A DNA stretch of 64,000 nucleotides from an uncultured bacterium (GCA_903952435.1 CAJBFN010000002.1:81507-145506); one strand, 5' to 3'. Shown: positions 16,899-25,010, numbered from the stretch's first letter. Numbers and translations are program-made. The notes: a model not told the origin generated them from the sequence alone.

Positions 16899-17578
16899 TG
16901 AAAACAACTAAAATCCAAGCGATAGTTTTGCGTCGAACTAATTATGGCGAAACTGATCGGATACTTCAATTGATGACGCCAATTGGTAAAATGAGCGTTA
17001 TGGCACGTGGCGTCAGAAAAGAGAAAAGTAAACTAGCCGGTGGTATTGAATTGTTTGCTGTCTGCGATGTTGTTATAGGCGAGGGTAAGGGTGATTTAGG
17101 CGTTTTAACTTCGTCTAGGTTAATTAAATTTTATAAAAATATAATGAGCGACTATGATCGAATGCAATTTGCATACTTAGTAACTAAGTTAGTTTCTGGT
17201 GCTAGCGAAATGGTTGATGGTGTAGATTGGTATGATGTTTTGGCGGAAGTTTTGGCTGGGCTGGACACAGTTACGATACCACTTAGTCTGATACAAACTT
17301 GGTTTTACTTGCACTATGCGGAAGTTTTAGGGCACGGTTTAAGCTTGCAGTATGATGTCGATGGTAATAAATTATCTGCGGATAATAAATATCAGTATTC
17401 AGATGAGGACAAGGGTTTGAGGTTGGCTGAGAATGGTGATATTGGCTCTGACCAAATAAAATTATTAAGATTAATTGAGTCAAGATCATTAAAAGTTTTG
17501 GTTCAAGTCGGGGGCATAAATGATATTTTGCCTGATTGTTTAATGGTCGCTAGACGGCACGCCGCGATTAGGGCTTAG
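16898..17578 (+). CDS. recO: DNA repair protein RecO
   Basis: Recombination mediator that binds single-stranded DNA and SSB and helps RecR load RecA. A 226-residue protein with the RecO OB-fold at the N-terminus (IQAIVLRRTNYGETDRILQLMTPIGKMSVMARGVRKEKSKLAGG), then the helical domain. The C-terminal region is short and the CxxC-type zinc cluster found in many RecO proteins is not visible. Translationally coupled to the receiver gene by a 1-base overlap. Confidence 0.9.
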   Translation: MKTTKIQAIVLRRTNYGETDRILQLMTPIGKMSVMARGVRKEKSKLAGGIELFAVCDVVIGEGKGDLGVLTSSRLIKFYKNIMSDYDRMQFAYLVTKLVSGASEMVDGVDWYDVLAEVLAGLDTVTIPLSLIQTWFYLHYAEVLGHGLSLQYDVDGNKLSADNKYQYSDEDKGLRLAENGDIGSDQIKLLRLIESRSLKVLVQVGGINDILPDCLMVARRHAAIRA

Positions 17579-17587
17579 AAAAAGAAA

Positions 17588-17612
17588 AATCCCGCCACTT
17601 TTCGTGGCGGGT
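17588..17612 (-). terminator. Intrinsic terminator of the minus-strand gene
   Basis: CCCGCCAC-TTTTC-GTGGCGGG hairpin. On the minus strand it is followed by ATTTTTCTTT, so it ends the gene at 17618-18391. The plus strand lacks a strong T-run, so recO termination here is less certain. Confidence 0.8.
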
Positions 17613-17617
17613 AGGAG

Positions 17618-18391
17618 TTAAATTTTTGTGAACGTTTTTGATAACCAGTCATCAAATTTGTTTGCGGTTTTACTGATATTGATCAGGCGAGCCCTAAGAC
17701 GGATGATTGTATGCGGGCTGCCGGCCATATATTTTGGCTTGCTGCCCCCGCTCCAATCGTCAAAATCAATGTAATAACCACCGATGATTTTTTTGGCCAA
17801 AAAATACCTTTCTTTAGTTTTATTTCCGGTCTTTACCATGATTTTTAATCGATAAAGATCGGTTATTGACAGGTATTTCTCGACTCTACTGTCGTCATCA
17901 AGGCTGTTGCATCCAGAAAGTGCTTGATGTAGCTTTTGTGTCGCTGGCCAAGTCGAACCTTTTTGGTAATTTGCGATCCCTTCAGCCATATCGGTTTTAA
18001 TATTGAAGAAGGTGGTACCAAAAGTTCCCCATGCTCTTTTGTCTACGGCTAGCTCTTTTATCATCTGGACTTCGTCCAATGCCAAGTTTGGATTATAATA
18101 TTTAATCCAGTATATGGCATTTTCAAGATGCCAGCGGGCCATTTCTCCTTTATAGAAGTTGTCGCATTTGACCATTTTCTCTTTTATAAAAGTTAATCTT
18201 TTGTAGATTTTTTCTGGCCTAATTGATTCGCGAACTGCTATGCTGAATTCTGACCAAAACATTATATTTGTATCGGCAGAATGGAAGCAAAGGTTTGCGT
18301 CAACTTTCTTGATTAGCCACTTGTACTGCTTTTTTCTAATTTTTAAAGTCATATCGAACATTTCGATATATGGTCCTACCAATTTCAACAC
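17618..18391 (-). CDS. Uncharacterised helical protein
   Basis: Function not recognised. The product (257 residues as tracked) is rich in aromatic and charged residues and predicted mainly helical, with TPR-like alternation (RWHLENAIYWIKYYNPNLALDEVQMIKELA, LSITDLYRLKIMVKTGNKTKERYFLAKKII). No signal peptide or membrane helix is seen. The tracked GTG start at 18391 lies directly against the Shine-Dalgarno AGGAGG (18396-18391), so it cannot be used efficiently; TTG at 18382 sits 8 bases after it and is the better start (254 residues, beginning MVGPYIEMF). It has its own terminator and is divergent from glyS. Confidence 0.7.
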   Translation of the reverse strand: MLKLVGPYIEMFDMTLKIRKKQYKWLIKKVDANLCFHSADTNIMFWSEFSIAVRESIRPEKIYKRLTFIKEKMVKCDNFYKGEMARWHLENAIYWIKYYNPNLALDEVQMIKELAVDKRAWGTFGTTFFNIKTDMAEGIANYQKGSTWPATQKLHQALSGCNSLDDDSRVEKYLSITDLYRLKIMVKTGNKTKERYFLAKKIIGGYYIDFDDWSGGSKPKYMAGSPHTIIRLRARLINISKTANKFDDWLSKTFTKI

Positions 18392-18450
18392 CTCCTAAAT
18401 GTTTTTTGGAATGTAAAAACTATAACATATTTTATGTAATTCATCAATGC

Positions 18451-18459
18451 TGTTATAAT
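18451..18459 (+). promoter_or_regulatory. Extended -10 element of glyS, leaderless spacing
   Basis: TGTTATAAT ends 11 bases before the glyS ATG at 18471, with no Shine-Dalgarno between. Confidence 0.55.
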
Positions 18460-18470
18460 AGATTTCAACT

Positions 18471-19769
18471 ATGAACGATAAAAATAACAAGAACGAAAAA
18501 ATGGAAGCAATTGTATCTTTGGCAAAGCGTCGAGGGTTTATTTATAACGGCAGTGATATATATGGTGGCCTTAGCGGTACTTGGGACTTTGGTCCATTAG
18601 GCGTGGCACTAAAGCGCAATATCATGAATCTTTGGTGGAAGATGTTTGTGCTGGACCGCGAAGATATGTTTGGTGTTGATGCGGCTATATTAATGAACCA
18701 GAAAGTCTGGAAGGCGAGTGGCCATGTTGACACATTTAGTGATCCGATGGTCGAGTGCAGTGAGTGTAAGGGCCGTTTTAGGGCTGATCATATAAAAAAT
18801 GACACCTGCCCAAATTGCGGCAAAGTCGGCACTATGGGCGAGGCGCGACAATTTAATATGATGTTCAAGACGAATGTCGGGCCGGTTGAAGATGAAAATA
18901 GTGTTAGCTATCTACGCCCAGAAACCGCACAAGGTATTTTTACTAATTATAAAAATATCGTTGATTGTTTTTACCCAGATTTGCCATTTGGTATTGCGCA
19001 GCAGGGCAAGGCGTTTAGAAACGAGATTAGCCCACGCGATTTTGTGTTTCGGTCACGCGAATTTGAACAAATGGAAATTGAATATTTTGTTGATCCTGCT
19101 AACTGGGAAGAGTCGTTTGATATGTGGCGAAAATTGGTTTGGGATTGGTGCGAGGCGATCGGTTTGCCACGCGAGTTCGTTCACGAGGATGAGATTCCGG
19201 CTGATAAATTAGCACATTACAGCAAACGAACAATCGATTTTATGTTTGATTTTCCGATTGGTCGCGAAGAGCTACTAGGTCTTGCTTATCGTACTGATTT
19301 TGACCTTGGTAATATCCAACGCGAATCTGGCAAAAATATGGACTATATAATTAAAGGTACGAATCAAAAATTAGTTCCTCATGTTATTGAGCCGTCATTT
19401 GGTGTCGAGCGGGCGATTATGGCTGTTTTGTCGACGGCTTATCAGGAAGATGAAGTTAACGGCGAAAAACGAGTTTATTTGAAATTACCCGAGCATCTAG
19501 CGCCAGTTAAATATGCCGTTTCTCCATTACTAAAAAACAAACCAGAGTTAGTCGCTAAGGCCAGGGAAGTTTATGCGATTCTGAAAAAGAAATTTGGCGC
19601 AGTTATGTGGGATGATAACGGTAATATTGGTAAACGCTATCGTCGACAAGATGAAATTGGTACGCCATATTGTGTTGTAATTGACTTCGATACACTTGAG
19701 AACGATACAGTGACAATCCGTGATCGTGACAGCACCGAGCAAAAACGTGTAGCTATTAGCGAGCTTTAA
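18471..19769 (+). CDS. glyS: Glycyl-tRNA synthetase, alpha2 type
   Basis: Class II synthetase charging tRNA-Gly; the single-chain dimer type found in archaea, eukaryotes and some bacteria, not the alpha/beta tetramer. Seen: N-terminal SLAKRRGFIYNGSDIYGGLSGTWDFGPLG, a zinc finger CSECKGRFRADHIKNDTCPNCG (near 98-119, four Cys), class II motif 2 in GKAFRNEISPRDFVFRSREFEQMEIEYF, motif 3 in PSFGVERAIMAVL, and the C-terminal anticodon-binding domain (LAPVKYAVSPLL). 432 residues is typical for the bacterial form. Confidence 0.95.
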   Translation: MNDKNNKNEKMEAIVSLAKRRGFIYNGSDIYGGLSGTWDFGPLGVALKRNIMNLWWKMFVLDREDMFGVDAAILMNQKVWKASGHVDTFSDPMVECSECKGRFRADHIKNDTCPNCGKVGTMGEARQFNMMFKTNVGPVEDENSVSYLRPETAQGIFTNYKNIVDCFYPDLPFGIAQQGKAFRNEISPRDFVFRSREFEQMEIEYFVDPANWEESFDMWRKLVWDWCEAIGLPREFVHEDEIPADKLAHYSKRTIDFMFDFPIGREELLGLAYRTDFDLGNIQRESGKNMDYIIKGTNQKLVPHVIEPSFGVERAIMAVLSTAYQEDEVNGEKRVYLKLPEHLAPVKYAVSPLLKNKPELVAKAREVYAILKKKFGAVMWDDNGNIGKRYRRQDEIGTPYCVVIDFDTLENDTVTIRDRDSTEQKRVAISEL

Positions 19770-19777
19770 ACAATAAA

Positions 19778-20368
19778 ATGGTGGGCATGAAAACAGTTTT
19801 TATTATTCTGAGTAGTTTATTAACTATTATTTCTGCAGTACCTTATCTTTTAAATGTAATTAAAAATAAGACAAAACCAAAAGTAGTAACTTGGGGCGTT
19901 TGGTCATTGTTGACATTTATATCCTTAGTCGCGTCATTTGTCGAAGGCCAATACGCCACTGCTGCACTTTTATTATTTGCCAGCCTAGGCTCTTTATCGA
20001 TAGCCATATTGGGTTGGAAAAATGGTAATAAAAAATTTAATATCCTAGATGTTTTATGCCTGATCGGTGTCCTTATTGGCATAATATTATGGAGCGTTTT
20101 TGACTCACCGGTTATCGCTGTCGTAATAATGGTTTCTATTGATTTTATAGGTGGCATTCCGACTACTATTCATTGCTGGAAGTCTCCAGAAGAAGAGACC
20201 GGATCGGCTTTTTTCATGGGCTTTTTAGGCGCGTTATTTACAGTTTTGGTTTTAGATAGTTGGCAAATTACATCATTTCTATTTCCATTGTTTCTAGTGG
20301 CTAATAATTTAAATTTAACTTTAATAATTTTTATCAGGAAAAGGCTGTTATTAAGTAAAAATAAATAA
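19778..20368 (+). CDS. PQ-loop/SWEET-like small integral membrane protein
   Basis: A 196-residue membrane protein with about six to seven helices arranged as two similar halves. Each half has a proline-based turn: SAVPYLLNVIKNKTKPKVVTWGVWSLLT and IGGIPTTIHCWKSPEEETGSAFFMGFLG resemble the PQ-loop pattern (helix, P-x-x, loop, helix). Relatives transport sugars or amino acids, but the two PQ motifs are not canonical, so transport is a guess. ATG at 19787 is an alternative start (MKTVFIILSSLL). Its stop lies inside the downstream terminator stem. Confidence 0.5.
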   Translation: MVGMKTVFIILSSLLTIISAVPYLLNVIKNKTKPKVVTWGVWSLLTFISLVASFVEGQYATAALLLFASLGSLSIAILGWKNGNKKFNILDVLCLIGVLIGIILWSVFDSPVIAVVIMVSIDFIGGIPTTIHCWKSPEEETGSAFFMGFLGALFTVLVLDSWQITSFLFPLFLVANNLNLTLIIFIRKRLLLSKNK

Positions 20369-20394
20369 ACGCCAGTTTCGGCGTTTATTTATTT
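20363..20394 (+). terminator. Intrinsic terminator after the PQ-loop-like gene
   Basis: AAATAAACGCC-AGTTTC-GGCGTTTATTT stem followed by ATTTT; the stem includes the stop codon of the gene. A/T-rich ends make it usable on the minus strand too, where it would end the 20-aa ORF. Confidence 0.75.
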
Positions 20395-20397
20395 TAA

Positions 20398-20460
20398 TTA
20401 CTTTTTAACGACTTTTTTAGGTTTCTTGATGGCTTTTTTCTTGTCTTGTCCTTTTGACAT
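20398..20460 (-). CDS. 20-residue lysine-rich small protein
   Basis: Too short for the ORF track. Translation gives MSKGQDKKKAIKKPKKVVKK (20 residues, 11 Lys). The minus strand has AGAAAGGAAAAAT before the ATG, a plausible Shine-Dalgarno, and the A/T-rich terminator follows the stop. Tiny MxKGQxxxxxxxKKPKK proteins occur in many bacteria, and the product resembles them (memory-based, not searched). High charge suggests binding to RNA, DNA or ribosomes. Function unknown. Confidence 0.55.
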   Translation of the reverse strand: MSKGQDKKKAIKKPKKVVKK

Positions 20461-20542
20461 ATTTTTCCTTTCTGGGCCCCACGCCCATTTTCTATATTAT
20501 GCGCTTATGCTTTATTGCGTGCAAGTAAATAATTCAACTCAT

Positions 20543-20550
20543 GCTAAAAT
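20543..20550 (+). promoter_or_regulatory. Extended -10 element that fixes the RNase HI start
   Basis: The -10 is TGCTAAAAT (20542-20550), ending 8 bases before ATG 20559. The tracked ATG at 20541 lies inside this element, so it would be upstream of the transcript; the ATG at 20559 is preferred. Confidence 0.5.
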
Positions 20551-20558
20551 GGTTAATA

Positions 20559-20996
20559 ATGATTATTTATTACACAGATGGAAGCTGCAGCCCTAATCCT
20601 GGTCCGGGTGGATTTGCAGTGATAAAAGACGCAAAACCAGTTATTGTAGGCAACGAAGAAATGTCAACTAATATCCGCATGGAGGGCAGGGCGATGATAG
20701 CCGCCTTAAAAGATGCGGCTGGCCAAGAATGCCAGATTTATAGCGACAGTGAATTTTGGGTTAATGTGATTACTAAATGGGGCAAGTCGTGGGAAGCTAA
20801 TGGCTGGAAGAAAAAAGGTGGTGATATTAAAAACCTTGAATTAGTTCAAGAGGCTCATAATTTATACTTGCAATCAAAAGCTGAGTTGGTTTGGGTGCGT
20901 GGTCATGTTGGTAATATCAGTAACGAACTGGCTGATAAATGGGCTAATAAAGCGCGTGAGGGTAAGCTCGACGGTTATTTGGCGGATAATATTTAA
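20559..20996 (+). CDS. rnhA: Ribonuclease HI-like protein
   Basis: Cleaves the RNA strand of RNA-DNA hybrids. From the preferred start at 20559 (MIIYYTDGSCSPNPGPGGFAVI; 145 residues; the track uses 20541) the active-site acids are Asp7 in YTDGS, the Glu in RMEGRAM near 42, the Asp in YSDSEF near 64, and an Asp in NELADKWANKA near 129, with the expected HVGN loop (WVRGHVGNISNELAD). The length equals standard RNase HI. It lies just before the KwaB-like gene and may be co-transcribed with it (21-base gap). Confidence 0.88.
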   Translation: MIIYYTDGSCSPNPGPGGFAVIKDAKPVIVGNEEMSTNIRMEGRAMIAALKDAAGQECQIYSDSEFWVNVITKWGKSWEANGWKKKGGDIKNLELVQEAHNLYLQSKAELVWVRGHVGNISNELADKWANKAREGKLDGYLADNI

Positions 20997-21017
20997 TTTT
21001 TAAAGAAAGAGACATTT

Positions 21018-21995
21018 ATGGAAAAAAATGATGATAAATTTGATATTTTTTTATGGGCTAATAATATCGATGGCGTTAAGAAAGAATTGGATGTTGAGTT
21101 TTTTTTGTTTAACAAACACTACACGCCATACACTACTAGTTTCAGTAGCGAATTGAACTCACAAATAAAACCTTTGTTTTTGTACGACCTAATAAATTTT
21201 GTGAATATGGGCGCTGGTACTGGCTTGTCGGTTCGTGATTTTGAGCTGTCGGAGGGCGAAGATAATGTTTTGTTGCGTACGGATTTAGAAAATGTAGGTC
21301 GGGCCGAAACTTTATTGCATTTAATCGAACATCAACGTAGCGATATTGTCGAGTTTAGTGAATCTGAACACGAGTTCAAGCGTATTAAAGGTATTATGGC
21401 GCGTTTCACGGATAAGAATAATTCTAAGAAGCCTTTTTATGTAATTAAACAAATATCGCAGGGAAGTGTACTGAAAGGTTCGACGGCTTGGGAATTTCGA
21501 GACGGTAAATTTGGTGCTTTTCAGGCTGAGGTTGGTATGAAGGTACCGGTAGATAATCAGGTTCTGATTGTTGACGGTAATATATTTGCATTTAATGAAG
21601 GTAAATTTGAGCGCATCTTTAATTATGACTTTAAAAAGCAGGCTTTGGCTGATAAAAAAGTTGCCGAGATTGAAAAGCAATTTAGGCTAAGTTTCCCAGA
21701 TGGTATGGATTTACAATCACTAGTTCGTGAACGTAAAAAAACAGTTAATAAATTGCAAAAAATTGAAGTCGGCGCGATTACCCAGGAACAAGTAGTTGAA
21801 TATTCAGATAATATGCAATTGGAATTAATGACCGATGATTCCGGTGCTATTATTATTATGGATGGTAATGATCTGGATACATTTGTTAATTTAATTAATG
21901 AAGATTATATTACTAGTGAAATTACCGGGCGTCGCTACGAGGTAAAATCAAAGAAATTACTTGACGATCCGGAAGGTGAACCGCCAAGGGGCTAG
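21018..21995 (+). CDS. KwaB-like protein (DUF4868 family), possible Kiwa-type defence component
   Basis: A 325-residue soluble protein. The order of motifs resembles DUF4868/KwaB: an N-terminal alpha/beta part with SVRDFELSEGEDNVLLRTDLENV, a middle segment KGIMARFTDKNNSKKPFYVIKQISQGSVLKG, a beta-rich part PVDNQVLIVDGNIFAFNEGKFERIFNYD, and a C-terminal block FVNLINEDYITSEITGRRYEVKSKK. In Kiwa anti-phage systems KwaB acts with the membrane protein KwaA; no KwaA is recognised here. Neighbours are an RNase HI upstream and a PIF1-type helicase downstream. AAAGAAAGAGA precedes the ATG. The family match is from memory. Confidence 0.55.
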   Translation: MEKNDDKFDIFLWANNIDGVKKELDVEFFLFNKHYTPYTTSFSSELNSQIKPLFLYDLINFVNMGAGTGLSVRDFELSEGEDNVLLRTDLENVGRAETLLHLIEHQRSDIVEFSESEHEFKRIKGIMARFTDKNNSKKPFYVIKQISQGSVLKGSTAWEFRDGKFGAFQAEVGMKVPVDNQVLIVDGNIFAFNEGKFERIFNYDFKKQALADKKVAEIEKQFRLSFPDGMDLQSLVRERKKTVNKLQKIEVGAITQEQVVEYSDNMQLELMTDDSGAIIIMDGNDLDTFVNLINEDYITSEITGRRYEVKSKKLLDDPEGEPPRG

Positions 21996-22007
21996 AAGGT
22001 TGTATCA

Positions 22008-22112
22008 TCGGCAATTAATTTGCAAGATAGGGCTTCGCTCCAGTTCTGAACAAGGGCCCCGGCGCCTTGTTAGACTTGGGCTGCAGATTATCTTGCAAAT
22101 CAATTGCGTCGG
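22008..22112. repeat. Palindromic repeat element, intergenic copy (related copy inside topA)
   Basis: About 105 bases with long inverted arms (CGGCAATTAATTTGCAAGATA against TATCTTGCAAATCAATTG, 17 of 18 matching in the inner arm) and an inner palindrome AACAAGG..CCTTGTT. The core is clearly related to 39080-39174 within topA. Read on the minus strand it gives an open frame LQxNLQPxxxKAxGPLF, the same frame as in topA. Placed between the KwaB-like gene and the helicase gene. Confidence 0.75.
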
Positions 22113-22145
22113 CTACTCTAACATGATTTATAGACAGATTTAGGT

Positions 22146-22151
22146 TATAAT
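22146..22151 (+). promoter_or_regulatory. -10 element of the helicase gene, leaderless spacing
   Basis: TATAAT ends 8 bases before ATG 22160, with no Shine-Dalgarno. The helicase is thus probably transcribed apart from the KwaB-like gene. Confidence 0.5.
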
Positions 22152-22159
22152 TAATTGTA

Positions 22160-23677
22160 ATGAATCAGGGATTGGCGCTCGAGATAATGCTTTCAGGAGA
22201 AAGCGTGCTACTAACTGGCCCAGCAGGGGCTGGCAAGACCTTTGTTTTAAATCAATTTATTCGCTTGTCTAAAAGCGAAGGCAAGCATGTCTCGGTTACG
22301 GCTACGACAGGTCTGGCGGCGACACATTTGGGCGGAACGACTATTCACTCATGGAGCGGAATCGGCATCAATGACAGTCTTGAGCCGGGTTTTGTTGAGC
22401 ATATGTCAAAAGGCCGCATTGAAATTATTGCCAAGACTGACACTCTTATTATTGACGAGGTTAGTATGTTGCATGATTATCGCCTTGATATGGTTGATGA
22501 AGTTTGCCGAGCAGTTCGAAAATGTGACGAACCATTTGGTGGCATTCAGGTTATTATGAGTGGTGACTTTTTTCAATTGCCACCAATTAACAGAGGCGAC
22601 TCGCGGGCTGGTGGTTTTATAGTCAATAGTAACGTTTGGCAAGAGCTTGATCCAACAATTTGTTATTTAGAAGAACAGCATCGACAAGATGATGAGGTGT
22701 TATTGGATATATTGAATGCTTTGAGGGCGGGCGAGTTAAGACGTAATCATGCCGAGAGTTTGCTAGCCAGAGTCGATGTGCAGCCAGATACTGATGAACT
22801 ACTAACCGAGCTTCATACTGTTAACGTCGATGTCGATCACTTAAATGAAGCAAAACTAGAACTACTAGAAGGTGACGAAGTTTTTTATATACAATCTACA
22901 AAAGGTGGTAAAAATTACATCGAAAATCTGCAACGATCAGTTTTAGCGCCGGCCACTTTAAGATTAAAAAAAGGCGCATTGGTGATGGCTGTCAAAAATA
23001 GTTTAGATAAAAAATACGTCAATGGCAGTTTGGGGCAGGTGATGGATTTTGAAGCGGGGACTGAATATCCAGTTGTGGAGTTCAAAAATGGCAAAGTAGT
23101 AACTATGTCGCCTGATACCTGGGAGCTGCGAGATGGTGAAAAAAAGCGAGCCAGTATAACCCAAATTCCGTTACGTCTAGCGTGGGCGATTACTGTTCAT
23201 AAATCCCAGGGGATGACATTAGATGCCGCTAGGATTGATCTACGTAAAGCTTTTGTTGAAGGTATGGGATATGTGGCACTTAGCCGAGTGAAAAATTTGA
23301 ATAGTTTGTATCTTTCGGGAATAAATCAAATGGCGCTTCGAGTTAGCGAAGATGCTCAAACGATTGATGTTTTGTTGCGAGACAAAGCTGCGCGTGATAA
23401 AAAACGATTTGCGCACCTTGAAGAAAATATTAAAAAACGAAAAACTGAAGTTCCTAAAAAATCTAAAAAAGCTAGCGGCTGGGCTGAAAAGATTGCCAAG
23501 ATGCGTGAGACCTACCCTAGTGCCTACAAGCCATGGGAATTGGCGCAAGATTCGTTACTAAAAGAAAAATTTCAAAATGGCGCGACTGTCAAAGAGCTAA
23601 GTAAATTACTAGGTCGTCACGAAGGTTCGATTGTAATGCGTTTGCAAAAGCATTTTGGCGAGGATGCGATACAATAG
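22160..23677 (+). CDS. PIF1/RecD-like superfamily 1 DNA helicase with C-terminal HTH
   Basis: A 505-residue 5'-3' helicase of the PIF1 family. Walker A LTGPAGAGKTFVLNQF (19-34), the motif Ia region TATTGLAATHLGGTTIHSW, Walker B TLIIDEVSMLHDYRLDMVD near 94, GDFFQLPP (motif III, the PIF1/RecD mark), EEQHRQ, and the C-terminal UvrD-like motifs AWAITVHKSQGMTLDAARIDL and YVALSRVKNLNSLYL. Residues ~455-500 (PWELAQDSLLKEKFQNGATVKELSKLLGRHEGSI) look like an added helix-turn-helix/winged domain. PIF1 helicases resolve R-loops and G-quadruplexes; an RNase HI lies nearby. Small CPR genomes often carry such a helicase. Confidence 0.9.
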   Translation: MNQGLALEIMLSGESVLLTGPAGAGKTFVLNQFIRLSKSEGKHVSVTATTGLAATHLGGTTIHSWSGIGINDSLEPGFVEHMSKGRIEIIAKTDTLIIDEVSMLHDYRLDMVDEVCRAVRKCDEPFGGIQVIMSGDFFQLPPINRGDSRAGGFIVNSNVWQELDPTICYLEEQHRQDDEVLLDILNALRAGELRRNHAESLLARVDVQPDTDELLTELHTVNVDVDHLNEAKLELLEGDEVFYIQSTKGGKNYIENLQRSVLAPATLRLKKGALVMAVKNSLDKKYVNGSLGQVMDFEAGTEYPVVEFKNGKVVTMSPDTWELRDGEKKRASITQIPLRLAWAITVHKSQGMTLDAARIDLRKAFVEGMGYVALSRVKNLNSLYLSGINQMALRVSEDAQTIDVLLRDKAARDKKRFAHLEENIKKRKTEVPKKSKKASGWAEKIAKMRETYPSAYKPWELAQDSLLKEKFQNGATVKELSKLLGRHEGSIVMRLQKHFGEDAIQ

Positions 23678-23683
23678 GTTTAT

Positions 23684-24754
23684 ATGAAGTATGATTTTTC
23701 GGCTTTAAGTAGTGTGGTTACAGAGGCTGATGTTATATCGCTAAAACAAATATATAAACCAAAGAATAAAAGTCTTTTAGTTAAATATATTAAAATAATT
23801 GCCGTGATTATCGCCTGTATTGTCGGATTTTCTATGTTATTTGTGCTTTTTTATAGTGTTATCCCTTTTTTAATTAAAGATGAGAATTTTGGTATTGTAC
23901 CGGTAATTTTTATTATGTTTATGTTTTTAATGGTAGCTTTCGGTATTATTTATAGTATTAAATCTGATAAAAAAACCTGGGAACAAAATGTCAGGCTCTC
24001 TAGATTTACCAAGGCTAATGATTTATCTTTTGAATTGAGTTTATCTCATCCGGGGCATAGTGGGCTGATATTTAATATTGGTGAGCTTAGGATAGCGGAA
24101 GACATCTTGAAAAACACAACCAAGAAGCCTACATTTGAAATCGCAAATTATACATATACAATTACTAGAAGTAGCGGCTCGGGAAAGGATAGACATTCAG
24201 ACACGACTTATTATCGCTATGGTTATATAATGATTCAGCTTAATAGAAAACTGCCCCATATGGTGCTAGATTCTAAGTCCAATAACACATCTTTATTCGG
24301 TGCGAGCTTATCTGCTTTACCAATGTCTTTTGATAATAGCCAGATTTTATCTTTGGAGGGGGACTTTGACAAATATTTTACCTTGTATGCCCCAAAAGAA
24401 TACGAGCAGGATGCATTATATGTATTTTCTCCAGACTTAATGTCGATGTTTATCGATCAATCAAGTCAGTTTGACGCTGAGATTGTTGATGATAAGTTAT
24501 TTATTTATTCTACAAAACATTTTGATTTTTCTAATATCTCACTGGTCCAACAATTGTTTAATATAATTAATAAAGTTGGTTCGTTGGTTGTTCATAATAC
24601 TAATCGCTATAAGGATGAAATGGCGGCTATATTGCCCGAGAATACGGTTGCGGAAACTGGCCGTAGGCTAAAGGTGTCATATGTTGGTATTTATGTAGCT
24701 TTGGCCTTTATAATAATTATGTTTTCGGTATTCTTTTTTATGTCTAGTCGTTAG
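23684..24754 (+). CDS. Conserved membrane protein of unknown function
   Basis: A 356-residue protein with two membrane helices near the N-terminus (IIAVIIACIVGFSMLFVLFYSVIPF, about 36-60; VPVIFIMFMFLMVAFGIIYSI, about 67-89) and one at the C-terminus (VGIYVALAFIIIMFSVFFFM). The ~230-residue middle part is soluble and contains FDKYFTLYAPKEYEQDALYVFSPDLMSMF and DAEIVDDKLFIY, a pattern I associate with conserved hypothetical proteins of CPR bacteria (memory only). It starts 6 bases after the helicase stop, so co-transcription is likely. Confidence 0.65.
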   Translation: MKYDFSALSSVVTEADVISLKQIYKPKNKSLLVKYIKIIAVIIACIVGFSMLFVLFYSVIPFLIKDENFGIVPVIFIMFMFLMVAFGIIYSIKSDKKTWEQNVRLSRFTKANDLSFELSLSHPGHSGLIFNIGELRIAEDILKNTTKKPTFEIANYTYTITRSSGSGKDRHSDTTYYRYGYIMIQLNRKLPHMVLDSKSNNTSLFGASLSALPMSFDNSQILSLEGDFDKYFTLYAPKEYEQDALYVFSPDLMSMFIDQSSQFDAEIVDDKLFIYSTKHFDFSNISLVQQLFNIINKVGSLVVHNTNRYKDEMAAILPENTVAETGRRLKVSYVGIYVALAFIIIMFSVFFFMSSR

Positions 24755-24781
24755 GTCTGACTTTATAGCTAAAAACACTAC

Positions 24782-24801
24782 ATCACCTGGGTGATTTTTT
24801 T
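24782..24801 (+). terminator. Intrinsic terminator before the dcw cluster
   Basis: ATCACCTGGGTGAT hairpin followed by TTTTTTTATTTTT. It isolates the dcw cluster from the helicase and membrane protein genes. Confidence 0.75.
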
Positions 24802-24826
24802 ATTTTTCAATCTTTAAAAATAATGG

Positions 24827-24835
24827 TTATCCACA
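24827..24835 (+). promoter_or_regulatory. Single perfect DnaA-box sequence
   Basis: TTATCCACA matches the consensus DnaA box exactly. It is alone, so this is not an origin by itself; it may link dcw expression to DnaA or be chance. Confidence 0.35.
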
Positions 24836-24861
24836 AACCTGAGTATAACTATAAGCATAAT

Positions 24862-24938
24862 TGGGCATGAAAATATAAATTGGGTATTGTAGTGGGTAAA
24901 AATGGGTAGTATAGTTAACTCAGTGGAAAAAAGTGGGT
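24862..24938 (+). promoter_or_regulatory. Probable MraZ operator: phased TGGGN repeats
   Basis: TGGGC at 24862, TGGGT at 24881, 24893, 24903 and 24934, plus TGGAA at 24924. The pairs 24893/24903 and 24924/24934 have the 10-base period known for MraZ binding (TGGGN with 5-base spacers). They surround a TATAGT -10-like hexamer at 24910-24915. This supports autoregulation of the cluster by MraZ. Confidence 0.7.
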
Positions 24939-25010
24939 AATACCACCAAAAAAACAAACACCACTAATATTAAAAAAATAAACTAAACGGGGCCAAGAGA
25001 AAAACTAACC

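Noticed and set aside
20541-20558. Upstream start of RNase HI in the ORF track
   Set aside because: That ATG lies within the extended -10 element; the ATG at 20559 fits the family N-terminus.
21961-22143. Tracked plus-strand ORF across the palindromic element
   Set aside because: Starts inside the KwaB-like gene and is explained by the palindrome; the conserved frame of the element is on the minus strand.
24755-25010. Replication origin near mraZ
   Set aside because: Only one DnaA box, no dnaA or dnaN gene and no AT-rich unwinding array.
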